Of a stretch of DNA of 64,000 bases, positions 1 through 8,927 are shown one piece after another. The number at the start of each line of letters is the position of its first letter. The first letter of the stretch is position 1. The stretch is from contig JAVKGW010000006.1 in assembly GCA_031460175.1 (NCBI GenBank), positions 62,001-126,000 of the forward strand, given 5' to 3'. The position numbers and the translations under genes are program-made. This stretch comes from Armatimonadota bacterium. Its GTDB lineage: Bacteria; Sysuimicrobiota; Sysuimicrobiia; Sysuimicrobiales; Sysuimicrobiaceae. The notes beneath the pieces were generated by a model. That model was given only the letters and a program-made list of their open reading frames with translations, was not told where the DNA came from and ran no database searches.

Positions 1-1571
1 CCTTCGTGACCCTGAGCGAGCTCGAGGACGGCCGCTGTCCCCGCCACCTCATCGAGCCCCAGGTGATCGAGGAGGAGAACTACTTCTTCCGGCTCTCCCG
101 CTACCGCACCGAGCTGCGCCGCCTGTTCGAGGAGCGGCCCGATTTCGTGGTGCCGCCTTCCCGGGCCGCGGAGATGCAGAACCTCATCGAGACCCTCGAG
201 GACATCTCCGTCTCCCGGCCGGTGGAGAAGCTCCGGTGGGGGATCCCCGTGCCGGACGATCCTTCCCACGTGATCTATGTGTGGTTCGATGCCCTCACCA
301 ACTATCTCAGCGCCATCGGGTTTGCCCAGGATGAAGCGCGCTTCCGGACCTGGTGGCCCGCCCACCACCTCATCGGGAAGGACATCAACCGGTTCCACTC
401 TCTCCTCTGGCCGGCCATGCTGCTGAGCGCCGGGGTGGAGGTCCCGCGGCAGGTACTGGTGCACGGGTTCCTCACCGTCGAGGGCCAGAAGATCAGCAAA
501 ACCCTGGGCAACGTCATCGACCCCGTGGCGGTGGCCCGGGAACTGGCGGCGCAGAGCGGGGCGGAAGTGGAGGTGTGCGTGGATGCCCTGCGCTACTTCC
601 TCCTTCGGGAGATCCCCTTCGGGGAGGACGGAGACTTCAGCCGCGCGCAGCTGGCGCACCGGTTCAACGCGGACCTCGCCAACGACTACGGGAATCTCCT
701 CAACCGAACCCTGCCCCTCGTGGAGCGCTGCTGCGAAGGGGTGATCCCGGAAGCGGGCGCGGAGGAGGGGGCGGACGCGGCCCTGCGACAGAGTGCACAG
801 GATCTAGTGAATGCAGTGCTGGAGCACGTACACCGGTACGATTTCCCGCGGGCCCTGGGAGCCGTCTGGCAGCTCCTGGCCGCCGCGAATCGCTACCTGG
901 ACCAGGAGGCGCCCTGGAGCCTGTACCGGGCAGGGCGAAGGGAACGGGCGGCCACGGTCCTCCGCAACGCCCTGGAAGCCCTGCGGGTGGCCACGGTGCT
1001 CCTGGAGCCCGTGATGCCCTCCGCCACCCTGAAGGTCTGGTCGCAGTTGGGATACCCCCAGTTCGAGCAGCGGGCGAGGGAGATCCGGGCACGGGGAGGC
1101 CCCTACCGGGGAACGGGGCTACGGGTGGAGGACGCCCGCACCTGGCGGTGGCTTCGGCCCGGGACCAGAGTTCGGCCCGGTCCTCCCATCTTTCCCCGCA
1201 TCGAGACCCGCCTCCAGATCCCGGCAGCGGAGGAGGAGAAGATGCCGGAGACCGTCTCCATCGAGGAGTTCCGGAAGCTGGATCTGCGGGTGGCCAAGGT
1301 GCTGGAGGCCGAGCGGGTGCCCGGTACGGACAAGCTCATTCGGGCGAAGGTGGATCTGGGCGGTGAGGTGCGCACCATCGTCACGGGTCTATTGCCCCAC
1401 TACACACCGGAAGAGCTGGTGGGAAAGACCATCGTGGTGGTCGCGAACCTCGAGCCGCGCCGGGTGCGGGGCGTGGAGTCGCAGGGCATGCTGCTCGCCG
1501 CGGAGTGGGAGGGGCGGATCGTCCTCGTGACCCTGGATCGGGACCTTCCGCCGGGAGCCCGGGTGACGTGA
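1..1571 (+). CDS. metG: Methionyl-tRNA synthetase, C-terminal part (5' end outside window)
   Basis: Charges tRNA-Met with methionine in the cytoplasm. The reading frame is open from the first base, so the N-terminal Rossmann half with its HIGH-type motif lies upstream of the window. What is visible is the rest of the catalytic domain (WFDALTNY, then HLIGKDINRFH), the KMSKS-type loop as KISKTLGN near residue 163 of the visible part, the helical anticodon-binding domain, and a C-terminal Trbp111/EMAP-like tRNA-binding domain over about the last 105 residues (IEEFRKLDLRVAKV to GMLLAAE). The C-terminal domain is the type found in dimeric bacterial MetRS. The TGA stop overlaps the GTG start of tatD by 4 bp, so the two are probably co-translated. 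Identity is secure; the true start is not visible. Confidence 0.95.
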   Translation, partial: FVTLSELEDGRCPRHLIEPQVIEEENYFFRLSRYRTELRRLFEERPDFVVPPSRAAEMQNLIETLEDISVSRPVEKLRWGIPVPDDPSHVIYVWFDALTNYLSAIGFAQDEARFRTWWPAHHLIGKDINRFHSLLWPAMLLSAGVEVPRQVLVHGFLTVEGQKISKTLGNVIDPVAVARELAAQSGAEVEVCVDALRYFLLREIPFGEDGDFSRAQLAHRFNADLANDYGNLLNRTLPLVERCCEGVIPEAGAEEGADAALRQSAQDLVNAVLEHVHRYDFPRALGAVWQLLAAANRYLDQEAPWSLYRAGRRERAATVLRNALEALRVATVLLEPVMPSATLKVWSQLGYPQFEQRAREIRARGGPYRGTGLRVEDARTWRWLRPGTRVRPGPPIFPRIETRLQIPAAEEEKMPETVSIEEFRKLDLRVAKVLEAERVPGTDKLIRAKVDLGGEVRTIVTGLLPHYTPEELVGKTIVVVANLEPRRVRGVESQGMLLAAEWEGRIVLVTLDRDLPPGARVT

Positions 1572-2323
1572 TCGATACCCACCTCCACCTGGACGATCCG
1601 CGGTTCGACGCGGACCGGGATGCGGTGGTGGAGCGCTCGCTCCGGGCCGGGGTCCGGATCCTGATCACCATGGGGGTGGATCTTGCGAGCAGTCGCCGGG
1701 CCGTGGCGCTCGCGGAGCGCTATCCTGCGGTGTACGCGGCGGTGGGGATTCATCCCAACCACGCCCACCAGGCCCGTCCCGGGGACTTCGCGGCCATCGC
1801 GGAGCTGGCACAACACCCGAAAGTGGTGGCCATCGGCGAGTGCGGCCTCGACTACGGGCGGGATCGGTGTCCGCGGGAGGTCCAGCAGGAGAACCTGCGC
1901 CGCCACGCACACCTGGCGAATGCGCTCCGAAAGCCCCTCGTGATCCACAACCGCGAGGCCCACGCGGACATCCTGCGCATCCTCGAGGAGGAAGGCGCTT
2001 GGCGGGTGGTGATGCATATGTTCACGGGGCCTCCTGAACACGCCCTGACGTGCGCCCGGAGGGGATACTGGATGGGGGTGGGTGGGGTGGTCACGTACCC
2101 GAACGCGCAGGGAGTCCGGGAGGCGGTGCGTTGGATCCCGGATGGGCTGCTTTTGGTGGAGACCGATGCGCCGTACCTCGCCCCGCACCCGGATCGGAGC
2201 AAGCGCAACGAGCCCGCGTTTCTCCCCCGCATCGTGGAAGCCTTGGCCGCGGCCCGGGCGCAGGGAACCGAAACGGTGGCATCCCTCGTAGAGCGCAACG
2301 CACGGAGATGCTTCGGTCTGTAG
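1568..2323 (+). CDS. tatD: TatD-family metal-dependent DNase/hydrolase
   Basis: Predicted cytoplasmic metal-dependent 3'-5' exonuclease/hydrolase of the TatD family, 251 residues, the usual length. Metal-ligand motifs appear in family order: DTHLHLD at the N-terminus, GECGLDY mid-protein, then VIHNREAH, VMHMFTG and ETDAPYLAP near the C-terminus. The GTG start at 1568 is chosen because it overlaps the metG stop (GTGA) and puts the HxH motif at residues 4-6; a longer open frame upstream lacks family similarity. The metG-tatD pairing is common in bacteria. Its 3' end overlaps the next gene by 16 bp. Confidence 0.93.
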   Translation: MIDTHLHLDDPRFDADRDAVVERSLRAGVRILITMGVDLASSRRAVALAERYPAVYAAVGIHPNHAHQARPGDFAAIAELAQHPKVVAIGECGLDYGRDRCPREVQQENLRRHAHLANALRKPLVIHNREAHADILRILEEEGAWRVVMHMFTGPPEHALTCARRGYWMGVGGVVTYPNAQGVREAVRWIPDGLLLVETDAPYLAPHPDRSKRNEPAFLPRIVEALAAARAQGTETVASLVERNARRCFGL

Positions 2324-3378
2324 CCGTCCTTCTGAGCGTGCTGCTCCTCGCGGTCCCCGGGATCTCGCAGACCGCGGAGGACCGATCGGAGGTGGAGCAG
2401 GGCCGCCGGGCCGCCCAGCAGGTGGAGCGGGCCCTGCGGGTGGTGACGGATCCCGCGGTGGCGGGTCGGGTGGAGCGGATCGGGAAGGCGGTGTCGGCTC
2501 AAACAGAGCGGCCGCAGCTTCCCTGGACCTTCCGGGTGGTGGAGCATCGGTTCCCCAATGCGGTGGCCCTGCCGGGCGGATTCGTGTACGTCACGAGCGC
2601 CATGCTGCAGCTCGTGCGCACGGACCACGAGCTCGCGGGCCTGCTGGCCCATGAGGCGGCGCATGTGGCGCGGCGGCATCACCGTCGCATGGCCCAGGAG
2701 GCGCTGCGCACCAACCTCCTCGTGATGCTGGTGGCGGTGCTGGTGCGGGATCCCAGATTGGCTACGGGCGCGCAGCTGTTGGGCGGGGGGATCCTGAGCG
2801 CCTTCTCGCGGGACCTGGAGCGGGAGGCGGATGTGGCCGCGGTCGGGTATGTGCAGCGCACCCCCTGGCATCCCGTGGGCGTGCTTACCCTGCTGGAGCG
2901 GCTTGCTCGGGAGGAGAGTCTATCCGCGAACCCCGATCCCGGGGCCTTCCGCACGCACCCGACCTGGGAGGAACGCATCCGGGCGGTGCAGGAGGAGCTG
3001 GCCCGCCGGGGAATTCCCCTGCATCGCCGGGTCTCCGCGGGATTCCTGCGGGTCACCATCGGGGGGGATGGGTCCGTGGGCGAGGTGATGGTGAACGGGG
3101 AGGTGGTCATGCGTCTTGCGGGCGGGAAGGCGCGGGCGGAGGAGGTGGCAGCCCGGCTGGATCGGGCCTTCAACGAGGATCCTTCTCCCCTGGAGGTGGA
3201 GGCGGTCGGGATCCTGGACGAGTGGTCGGTGCGGATCGGAGGCGTTCCCATCGTGGTGATCACGGACCAGGACGCACGGCTTTTGGACCGGCCCCGACGG
3301 GAGATCGCCCAGGATTACGCCGCGGCCCTCCGGCGGGTGATCACGGAGGACCGGCGGCGCCGGGCTCTGGGAGGGTGA
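2308..3378 (+). CDS. Secreted or membrane-anchored M48 (Ste24/HtpX-like) metalloprotease
   Basis: 356-residue zinc metalloprotease. An N-terminal signal sequence (about residues 1-19, hydrophobic VAVLLSVLLLAVPGIS) indicates export. The zinc site HEAAH is followed by a downstream glutamate in LEREADVAAVGY, the usual third ligand of M48 peptidases. The GTHPTWEER-type ending of the catalytic domain appears as RTHPTWEERI. About 110 residues after it resemble no domain I know. The ATG at 2308 is favoured because it starts directly at the signal peptide and overlaps the tatD end; the open frame extends further upstream without signal-like sequence. The 3' end overlaps the convergent HD-GYP gene by 38 bp. 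A role in envelope protein quality control is an inference. Confidence 0.85.
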   Translation: MLRSVAVLLSVLLLAVPGISQTAEDRSEVEQGRRAAQQVERALRVVTDPAVAGRVERIGKAVSAQTERPQLPWTFRVVEHRFPNAVALPGGFVYVTSAMLQLVRTDHELAGLLAHEAAHVARRHHRRMAQEALRTNLLVMLVAVLVRDPRLATGAQLLGGGILSAFSRDLEREADVAAVGYVQRTPWHPVGVLTLLERLAREESLSANPDPGAFRTHPTWEERIRAVQEELARRGIPLHRRVSAGFLRVTIGGDGSVGEVMVNGEVVMRLAGGKARAEEVAARLDRAFNEDPSPLEVEAVGILDEWSVRIGGVPIVVITDQDARLLDRPRREIAQDYAAALRRVITEDRRRRALGG

Positions 3379-5275
3379 AGGGCTCTTCCTCCATCAAGCG
3401 CAGGAACGCCTCCACCACGGCCGGATCGAACTGCTTCCCCGCCTGCTCCCGGATGTACTGCAGGGCCTTCTCTCTGGACCAGGCGGGCCGGTAGGGACGC
3501 TCGGAGGTGAGGGCGTCGTAGACGTCCACCACCGCGAAGATGCGGGCCGAAAGCGGGATCTCCTCTCCCCGCAGCCCCCGCGGGTATCCGGTGCCATCCC
3601 ACCGCTCGTGGTGAGCGTACGGGATGTCGAGGGCGGGGCGGAGGAATTCGATGCCCGCGAGCCACCGATAGGCGTACACGGGATGCAGACGCATGATCGC
3701 CCACTCCTCTTCCGTGAGGGGGCCGGGCTTGCGCAGGATCTCGTCCGGGACCCCGATCTTGCCGATGTCGTGCAGCAGGGCCCCGCGCCGGATGTGCACG
3801 ATCTCGGATTCCGCAACCCCCATGGCCCGGGCCAGGGCCACCGTGAGCTCCGCCACCCGCTGGGTGTGCCCCTCCGTCTCCCGATCCCGCAGGTCCATGG
3901 CCCGGGACCATCCTTCCAGGGTGGCATCGTAGGCCCTCTGCAGCTCCAGGTTGGCCCGTTGCAGGTTCTCGAGCAGGGTGCCGTTGTCGATGGCCACCGC
4001 GGCCTGGCCTGCCAGGGCTTCCAGGAACTCCCACCACTCGGGATCGTCCGGGAAGTCTTTGCGCGAGAGGGTTTCCAGCACGCCCAGGACCTGGCCTTTG
4101 ATCGTAAGCGGCAGCGCGCAGTAGGCCCGGAACCCTTCCGCCACGAGCCGGGCTTCCCGGCTCCCGGGCACTTCCGAGAGGTTGGGGACGTGCAAGCGCT
4201 CTCGGCCCAGGACCACCCGGCCCACCAGCCCCTCGCCGATCCGCACCCCCTGGGTCACCAGGTCCCGCCGCAGCCCCCGGGCGACCACGGCCCGGAAGGA
4301 AGCGGTACCGGGGTCCAGCAGCAGCACCGCGGCGGCCTCCACGCCGAGGTGGATGGTGAGCTGATCCAGGATCACGTTGAGGGTGATCCGCAGATCAAAG
4401 CTGCCGGTGATGGCGGTGTCCACCAGGCGTAGGGCTTGGAGTCGGTGCACCTGTCGCTCCAGCCGCTCCCGCAGCCGGCGCTCCCGTTCCTCCGCCTCGA
4501 CGAGCGGGGTGACGTCCTCCGCCACGCAGACGAATCGGAAGGTTTGGCCCGTCTCGTCCCAAAGGGCGGAGATGGCCAGCATGACCCACGCGGGACTCCC
4601 ATCCTTCCTCCGCACCTGCACCTCTCCCCGCCAGCCCTTGCCGGATTCCACCGCCTTCCGGATCTCCCGACGCAGCTCGTCCGGGAGGGAGATGAGGAGT
4701 CCGATCTCCTCTACGGGCCTTCCCAGGACCTCTTCCGCCGGAATCCCTGTGACCTCTGTCCATCGCCGGTTCACGTAGGTCACGCGCCGTTCGGGATCCA
4801 TCACCAGGACCAGACTCGATCCCTGCTCCACCGCCTGCCACAGGAGCCGGGCCTGCGCTTCCGCCTGCCGCCGGGCCCGCCGGACCTCCGCCTCCCGCAG
4901 CTCCCGGGCTATGGCCGCGGGGAGCCGGGTGAGGTTGTCTTTCATCACGTAGTCGTTGGCCCCGGCCCGCATCATCTCCACCGCCAGCTCCTCGCCCACG
5001 GTCCCGCTCACCACGAGGAAGGGAAGATCCGGATCGTGCGCCCGCACGATCCGCAGGGCCTCGTGGGCGTTGAAACCGGGCATCCGGTAGTCGCACAGCA
5101 CCACGTCCCAGGCCTCTGCGCGTAAGGCCTCGGCGAGGCTTGCCGCGGAGTCCACCCGGTGCCACCGTACCGTCCATCCGCTGCGCTGGAGGAGCCGCGC
5201 GAGCAGCACCGCATCGTCCTCCACGTCCTCCACGCAGAGGACCCGCAGGAGCTGCGAGGATTGCGCCTCCGACAT
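3341..5275 (-). CDS. REC-PAS-GAF-HD-GYP response regulator (probable c-di-GMP phosphodiesterase)
   Basis: 644-residue cytoplasmic signalling protein. Domains in order: receiver (about 10-130, phosphoacceptor D62 in CDYRMPGF), PAS (about 145-265, ending ICVAEDVT-like as FVCVAEDVT), coiled linker, GAF (about 300-440), and a C-terminal HD-GYP domain (about 460-630). The HD-GYP part has LLHDIGKIGVPD and HHERWDGTGYP, the signature residues of active c-di-GMP hydrolases. It is the last gene of a minus-strand operon behind a histidine kinase and a single-domain regulator (3 nt gap), so its activity is probably set by that kinase. A c-di-GMP riboswitch lies 14 kb away, but any direct link is an inference. 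The intact HD and GYP motifs make catalytic activity likely. Confidence 0.9.
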   Translation of the reverse strand: MSEAQSSQLLRVLCVEDVEDDAVLLARLLQRSGWTVRWHRVDSAASLAEALRAEAWDVVLCDYRMPGFNAHEALRIVRAHDPDLPFLVVSGTVGEELAVEMMRAGANDYVMKDNLTRLPAAIARELREAEVRRARRQAEAQARLLWQAVEQGSSLVLVMDPERRVTYVNRRWTEVTGIPAEEVLGRPVEEIGLLISLPDELRREIRKAVESGKGWRGEVQVRRKDGSPAWVMLAISALWDETGQTFRFVCVAEDVTPLVEAEERERRLRERLERQVHRLQALRLVDTAITGSFDLRITLNVILDQLTIHLGVEAAAVLLLDPGTASFRAVVARGLRRDLVTQGVRIGEGLVGRVVLGRERLHVPNLSEVPGSREARLVAEGFRAYCALPLTIKGQVLGVLETLSRKDFPDDPEWWEFLEALAGQAAVAIDNGTLLENLQRANLELQRAYDATLEGWSRAMDLRDRETEGHTQRVAELTVALARAMGVAESEIVHIRRGALLHDIGKIGVPDEILRKPGPLTEEEWAIMRLHPVYAYRWLAGIEFLRPALDIPYAHHERWDGTGYPRGLRGEEIPLSARIFAVVDVYDALTSERPYRPAWSREKALQYIREQAGKQFDPAVVEAFLRLMEEEPFTLPEPGAAGPP

Positions 5276-5278
5276 GGT

Positions 5279-5719
5279 TCACCGCACGGGCGGTGGCTCG
5301 TTGAGCAGCAGCCAATAGAGGCCCAGCTGGCGCACCGCCTCCGTGAACTGCTGGAAGTCTACGGGCTTGCGCACATAGCTGTTACAGCCCAGGCGGTAGC
5401 TCGCCACGAGGTCCTGCTCCTCCCGGGAGGAGGTAAGCACCACCACAGGGACAAGCCGCGTGCGCTCGTCGGCCCGGATGCGCTGCAGGACCTCCAGCCC
5501 GTCGAGCTTCGGGAGCTTCAGGTCCAGCAGCACCAGGGCCGGCAGCTCCCGTGGGTCCCGGCCCGTGTACTTCCCGGTCCCGAACAGGTACTCCAGGGCT
5601 TCCGCACCGTCCTCCGCCACCACGACCTCGTTGACGAGGTGATGCGCCCTCAGGGCTCGGAGGGTGAGGGCCACGTCGTCCGGGTTATCCTCCACCAGCA
5701 AGATGGTCTTGGGCCGCAT
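5279..5719 (-). CDS. Single-domain response regulator, Rcp1-like CheY protein
   Basis: 146-residue stand-alone receiver. [10 protein letters not shown] gives the acidic pocket, [14 protein letters not shown] the phosphoacceptor aspartate, VVVLTSS the conserved Thr/Ser, and YVRKPVD the switch lysine. The insertion after the acidic pocket and the C-terminal [16 protein letters not shown] resemble Rcp1-type regulators that partner phytochrome-like kinases. I chose the ATG at 5719, not the longer open frame, because the upstream residues are a shadow of the kinase gene. The start overlaps the 3' end of the kinase gene by 35 bp, so the two are translationally linked. With no output domain, it probably relays phosphate or tunes the neighbouring HD-GYP protein. 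Confidence 0.9.
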   Translation of the reverse strand: MRPKTILLVEDNPDDVALTLRALRAHHLVNEVVVAEDGAEALEYLFGTGKYTGRDPRELPALVLLDLKLPKLDGLEVLQRIRADERTRLVPVVVLTSSREEQDLVASYRLGCNSYVRKPVDFQQFTEAVRQLGLYWLLLNEPPPVR

Positions 5720-7457
5720 CGGTTTCCTCCCGCAGTCCCGGCAGGATGAAGTAGAAGGTGGCGCCCCGATCCGCCTCGGCTTCTGCCCACACCCGCCCGC
5801 CGTGTCGTGCCACGATCCGCTGCACCGTTGCGAGCCCGATGCCGGATCCGGGGAATTCCGAGGGCTTGTGCAGGCGCTGGAAGGGGGCAAAGAGCTTGTC
5901 CGCGTACCGCATCTCGAAGCCCACCCCGTTGTCCTGGATGAAGCACGCGAGGCCGTGCGGGGTCGGAGCTGCGCCGAACGCGATCCGGGCGTGGGGCCGG
6001 GGACGGGTGAACTTCCATGCGTTGTGCAGGAGGTTTTCCAGGGCCACGCGCATCAACCGCGGATCTGCTCGGGCCCGAATCCCGGGCGTGATGTGCACCT
6101 CGACCGCCCGGTCCGGCTCTCGCTGGCGCAACTCCTCCACGATGGCCTGCACGAGCGCGCTGAGGTCCACCTCCTGCGCCTCCAGCGGTGCCCGGGTGAC
6201 GCGGGAGAGCTGCAGGAGGTCGTCGATGAGCTCCGCCATGCGCTGGCTTGCGGCCCGGACCCGCCGCAGGTAGTCCTGACCCGCCTCGTCCAGCCGGTCC
6301 GCGTAGTCCTCCAGCAGGGCCTGGCTGAACCCGTCGATGCTGCGCAGGGGCGAGCGGAGGTCGTGGGCCACGGAGTAGCTGAAGGCCTCCAGCTCCCGGT
6401 TCGCGGCCTCCAGCTCCGCGGTTCTCAGACGCACCCGCTCCTCCAGCTCCCGCGTGAGGGCCCGCAGGGCCTCCTCCGCTTCCTTCTGCTCCGTGACGTC
6501 CACCAAGGTACCGATCACCGCGGGTCGGCCCTGGTAGACCGTACGGGCGCCGTACACCTCCACGTGGATCACCTGGCCGTCCTTGCGCATGCCCCGGAAC
6601 CCGTACCGCAGCGCCTGCACCTCTCCTTCGAGGCGGCGGCGGAGGTTTGCGTCCACGAGAGGCCAGTCCTCCGGGTGCACGAGGTCCTTGGGCCCGCGCC
6701 GCTCAATGAGCTCCTCCCGTGGGTATCCGAAGATGTCCGCGAGGGCGGGGTTCACGTACCGGAACACACCGTCCTGGATGAGGTACACGCCCACCAGGGA
6801 CTGCTCCACGAGGCTCCGAAACAGCCCCTCCGACTCCTGCAAGGCCTGCTCTGTGCGGTAGCGCTCCGTGACGTCATGGGCCACCACCAGAACTGCGGGC
6901 CGGCCCCCGTAGGGGAGGGTATGGGAAGTGACCTCCACGTGGAGGATGCGGCCGTCCTTGGTGCGGTGCCGCCACGTTCCGGAGGCCTGGAGGGCGGGTC
7001 GGGGCCTTTGCACGTCCTCCAGCAGCCGGGGCACGTCCTCCGGAGGCCGGATGTCGAGGATGCGCATCCGCAGAAACTCCTCCCGGCTGTACCCGTACCG
7101 CTGGACCGCGGCCTCGTTCACCTCCAGGAATCGCAGGGTCTCGAGGTCATACACCCACATGGGTTGCGGATTCCTGCGGAAGAGCACGGCCAGGGCCTCC
7201 TCCAGCTGTCGCCGCGCCTCCGCCTCCTCAAGGCGCACCGCGAGCTCCGTGGCCCGGGCCGTCTGGACCACCATCCGTCTCCGGAGAACTCCCACCAGTA
7301 CCGCGAGGGCCAGCACCGCGAGGAGGTAGACGGCCGCGGGGTTGGGGAGGCGGACTCCGAGGCGGCTCGCGAGTTCCAGGCCGAGGAGGAGGAGCACGGC
7401 GAGGGCAGGTCCCGCGAGGGGGGCCGCCCTGACCCATCGCCTCGGTCCAGCCCGCAT
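5685..7457 (-). CDS. Membrane PAS-PAS sensor histidine kinase
   Basis: 590 residues. Two N-terminal membrane segments (about 15-32 and 42-60) enclose only a short loop, so sensing is probably cytoplasmic, through two PAS domains (about 90-215 and 218-340). After a coiled coil comes a HisKA domain with the phosphoacceptor His in [13 protein letters not shown], then a HATPase domain with N box [10 protein letters not shown]1 DNGVGF and G2 GSGIGLATV. The HisKA region resembles phytochrome-type kinases, fitting its Rcp1-like partner. First gene of the three-gene signalling operon; the promoter should lie in 7458-7566, which it shares back-to-back with the tRNA-Arg gene. Confidence 0.9.
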   Translation of the reverse strand: MRAGPRRWVRAAPLAGPALAVLLLLGLELASRLGVRLPNPAAVYLLAVLALAVLVGVLRRRMVVQTARATELAVRLEEAEARRQLEEALAVLFRRNPQPMWVYDLETLRFLEVNEAAVQRYGYSREEFLRMRILDIRPPEDVPRLLEDVQRPRPALQASGTWRHRTKDGRILHVEVTSHTLPYGGRPAVLVVAHDVTERYRTEQALQESEGLFRSLVEQSLVGVYLIQDGVFRYVNPALADIFGYPREELIERRGPKDLVHPEDWPLVDANLRRRLEGEVQALRYGFRGMRKDGQVIHVEVYGARTVYQGRPAVIGTLVDVTEQKEAEEALRALTRELEERVRLRTAELEAANRELEAFSYSVAHDLRSPLRSIDGFSQALLEDYADRLDEAGQDYLRRVRAASQRMAELIDDLLQLSRVTRAPLEAQEVDLSALVQAIVEELRQREPDRAVEVHITPGIRARADPRLMRVALENLLHNAWKFTRPRPHARIAFGAAPTPHGLACFIQDNGVGFEMRYADKLFAPFQRLHKPSEFPGSGIGLATVQRIVARHGGRVWAEAEADRGATFYFILPGLREETDAAQDHLAGGG

Positions 7458-7526
7458 CCGTACCCCCGGCTCTTTGCTCCAGGGTAGCGTAATAGCAAGA
7501 TCCGTTCCACTCCGGGGAGGACCCCG

Positions 7527-7555
7527 TTGCGGATGAAGCCCCTCCTGCGTATGAT
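7527..7555 (+). promoter_or_regulatory. Promoter of tRNA-Arg
   Basis: TTGCGG (7527-7532), a 17-nt spacer and TATGAT (7550-7555) fit a housekeeping sigma-70 promoter. It would start transcription about 5 nt before the mature tRNA. It could also read through into the element's integrase gene. Confidence 0.65.
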
Positions 7556-7566
7556 GGAGTTCGGAC

Positions 7567-7642
7567 GCGCCCGTAGCTCAGAGGACAGAGCGTTGGCCTC
7601 CGGAGCCAAAGGTCGCAGGTTCGAATCCTGCCGGGCGCGCCA
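7567..7642 (+). tRNA. tRNA-Arg (anticodon CCG)
   Basis: 76-nt cloverleaf with encoded CCA. The acceptor GCGCCCG (7567-7573) pairs with CGGGCGC (7632-7638), the anticodon stem is TTGGC/GCCAA with loop CTCCGGA (anticodon CCG, reading CGG), and the T arm is GCAGG-TTCGAAT-CCTGC. From base 7588 on, the sequence is duplicated at 14243, because an integrative element has used this gene as its attachment site. The 3' half is therefore element-derived but identical, so the tRNA stays intact. Confidence 0.97.
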
Positions 7643-7711
7643 GCACTTGTACCACAAGGATTCCAGTCACCCTCATCCTCTCTAGACCGGCCCGGAAAGC
7701 CAAGGTTCACC
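7588..7711 (+). repeat. attL: left 124-bp direct repeat
   Basis: Covers the tRNA-Arg from the end of the D arm through CCA plus 69 bp downstream. Identical to 14243-14366. Bases just outside differ at both ends (A7587 against T14242; G7712 against C14367), which sets the limits. Confidence 0.93.
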
Positions 7712-7714
7712 GGG

Positions 7715-8572
7715 TTGAGCGAGGCCTTCCTGCTCACCAAGCGGCTGAGCGGGTGTACGGAGGCCACTCTGGTCACCTACCGGTGGTGGCTGGAGCGGCT
7801 GTGCGCCTTCCTGGGTCCGGAAGAGCCTAGTCCGGCCCGGGTGGTGGAGTTCTTCTCGACCCTGGAGGGCAAGTCGAGCAGTCACCGGCACCAGGCGTAT
7901 CGGACGCTCCGGACCTTCTTCAGGTGGGCGGTCTCGATCGGCGAGATCGTCCAGGACCCGCTCGCCGGCTTCAGGCTCCGGACACCCAAGACCCTGCCGC
8001 GGGTGCCCACGGACGACGAGCTGCGGCAGGTCTTGCGGTGCTGCCCGGACACCTTCGAGGGCCTCCGGAACCGGACCATTATCCTGGTCCTCGCCGACTC
8101 CGGCCTGCGGGCCCAAGAACTCCTGCGCCTGCTGGTCCAGGACTGGAACCCGGCGGAGAGGAGCCTGTTCGTGAGGGCCGGCAAAGGGCAGAAGGATCGG
8201 GTGGTCTTTGTGGGCCCGACCACCGCCCGCTCGCTGCGGGCGTGGCTGGCTACCCACCCGCGGCCGGCACCGGAAGAGCACCTGTTCTGCGACAGGAGAG
8301 GGCGGCCGATCAAGGCCCGCCACCTGGTGCAGATCCTCCACCGCCTCTCGCAGCGGGCAGGGCTACCACGTGAACGGTGGCTCCACCCGCACGCGCTGCG
8401 GCACTACTGCGCCACGGGCCTGCTGCGTCACGGAGCCGACCTCGAGGCGGTGCGGCGGCTGTTGGGCCACTCCACCTTGAACATGGTGCTGAGGTACGCC
8501 CACCTGGTCGGGCGCGACGTGCAGCAGGCCCACCGGAGGGCCGCCCACCTGGAGCGGCTGGACCTACGGTGA
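7715..8572 (+). CDS. int: Tyrosine recombinase/integrase of the element
   Basis: 285-residue XerC/D-like integrase that would catalyse insertion and excision at tRNA-Arg. The N-terminal SAM-like core-binding domain spans about 1-88 (TYRWWLERLCAFL, YRTLRTFFRWA) and the catalytic domain about 95-285. All catalytic residues are present: R132 (SGLRAQE), K157 (GKGQKDR), H226 and R229 (HPHALRH), H252 (LLGHST) and the nucleophile Y261 (LRYAHL). The TTG at 7715 is the only reasonable start; it lies 4 nt past the att repeat and has no clear ribosome-binding site. In the integrated state transcription may come from the tRNA promoter. The stop overlaps the GTG of the next gene (GTGA). Confidence 0.95.
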   Translation: MSEAFLLTKRLSGCTEATLVTYRWWLERLCAFLGPEEPSPARVVEFFSTLEGKSSSHRHQAYRTLRTFFRWAVSIGEIVQDPLAGFRLRTPKTLPRVPTDDELRQVLRCCPDTFEGLRNRTIILVLADSGLRAQELLRLLVQDWNPAERSLFVRAGKGQKDRVVFVGPTTARSLRAWLATHPRPAPEEHLFCDRRGRPIKARHLVQILHRLSQRAGLPRERWLHPHALRHYCATGLLRHGADLEAVRRLLGHSTLNMVLRYAHLVGRDVQQAHRRAAHLERLDLR

Positions 8573-8895
8573 GGTGCGGCGTGCGGTACAGGCTCGCTCC
8601 ACCGGGCCCAGGGCTGCGGCTGAAGCTGGTGCCACGGCCGCTCCAGTACCTGGCCACCCGGAGGGTGGACGGCATGCTGGAGCTGCGGTGCACCGCCTGC
8701 GGCCTGCGAGCGGCCCTGGCCCCGGCCCGAGCCATTCCGGCCCCGGGCCCGGTGGCTCGAGGTGGTGGAGGCGAGGTGGAGAGGGGCACCATACCGAAAC
8801 GTTGCGCAACACTACGGGGCCACGAGCAGGAGCAGGCCCCGGACCCCAGGAGGCCGACCAGGCCCTGGTGGATGGCCTGCCTTGCCGGCGCATAG
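8569..8895 (+). CDS. Hypothetical element protein with CxxC, possibly frameshifted
   Basis: 108 residues from a GTG overlapping the int stop; a second GTG at 8581 is an alternative start. The first 60 residues look like a real small protein (LVPRPLQYLATRRV, then LRCTACGLRAA, half a zinc ribbon). After about residue 60 the frame becomes low-complexity Pro/Arg/Gly, while the two other frames turn helix-turn-helix-like (around 8750-8830 and 8836-8930). The gene may therefore have decayed by frameshifts, and only its 5' part is reliable. No family recognised. Confidence 0.45.
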   Translation: MRCGVRYRLAPPGPGLRLKLVPRPLQYLATRRVDGMLELRCTACGLRAALAPARAIPAPGPVARGGGGEVERGTIPKRCATLRGHEQEQAPDPRRPTRPWWMACLAGA

Positions 8896-8927
8896 CGGCG
8901 CACTACGGGCTTTCTGAACGGAAGACA

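Noticed and set aside
353-1366. 337-residue plus-strand frame inside metG
   Set aside because: Gly/Pro/Arg-rich shadow of the metG frame with no motif; the MetRS frame is unambiguous.
5664-7487. 607-residue plus-strand frame opposite the histidine kinase
   Set aside because: It mirrors the kinase codons; kinase motifs on the minus strand are complete.
7118-7776. Minus-strand frames across the tRNA-Arg and att repeat (also at 14111-14365), with IRTCDLWLRR-type sequence
   Set aside because: This peptide is the antisense translation of the tRNA gene itself, a well-known spurious annotation; the tRNA and att repeat explain the conservation.
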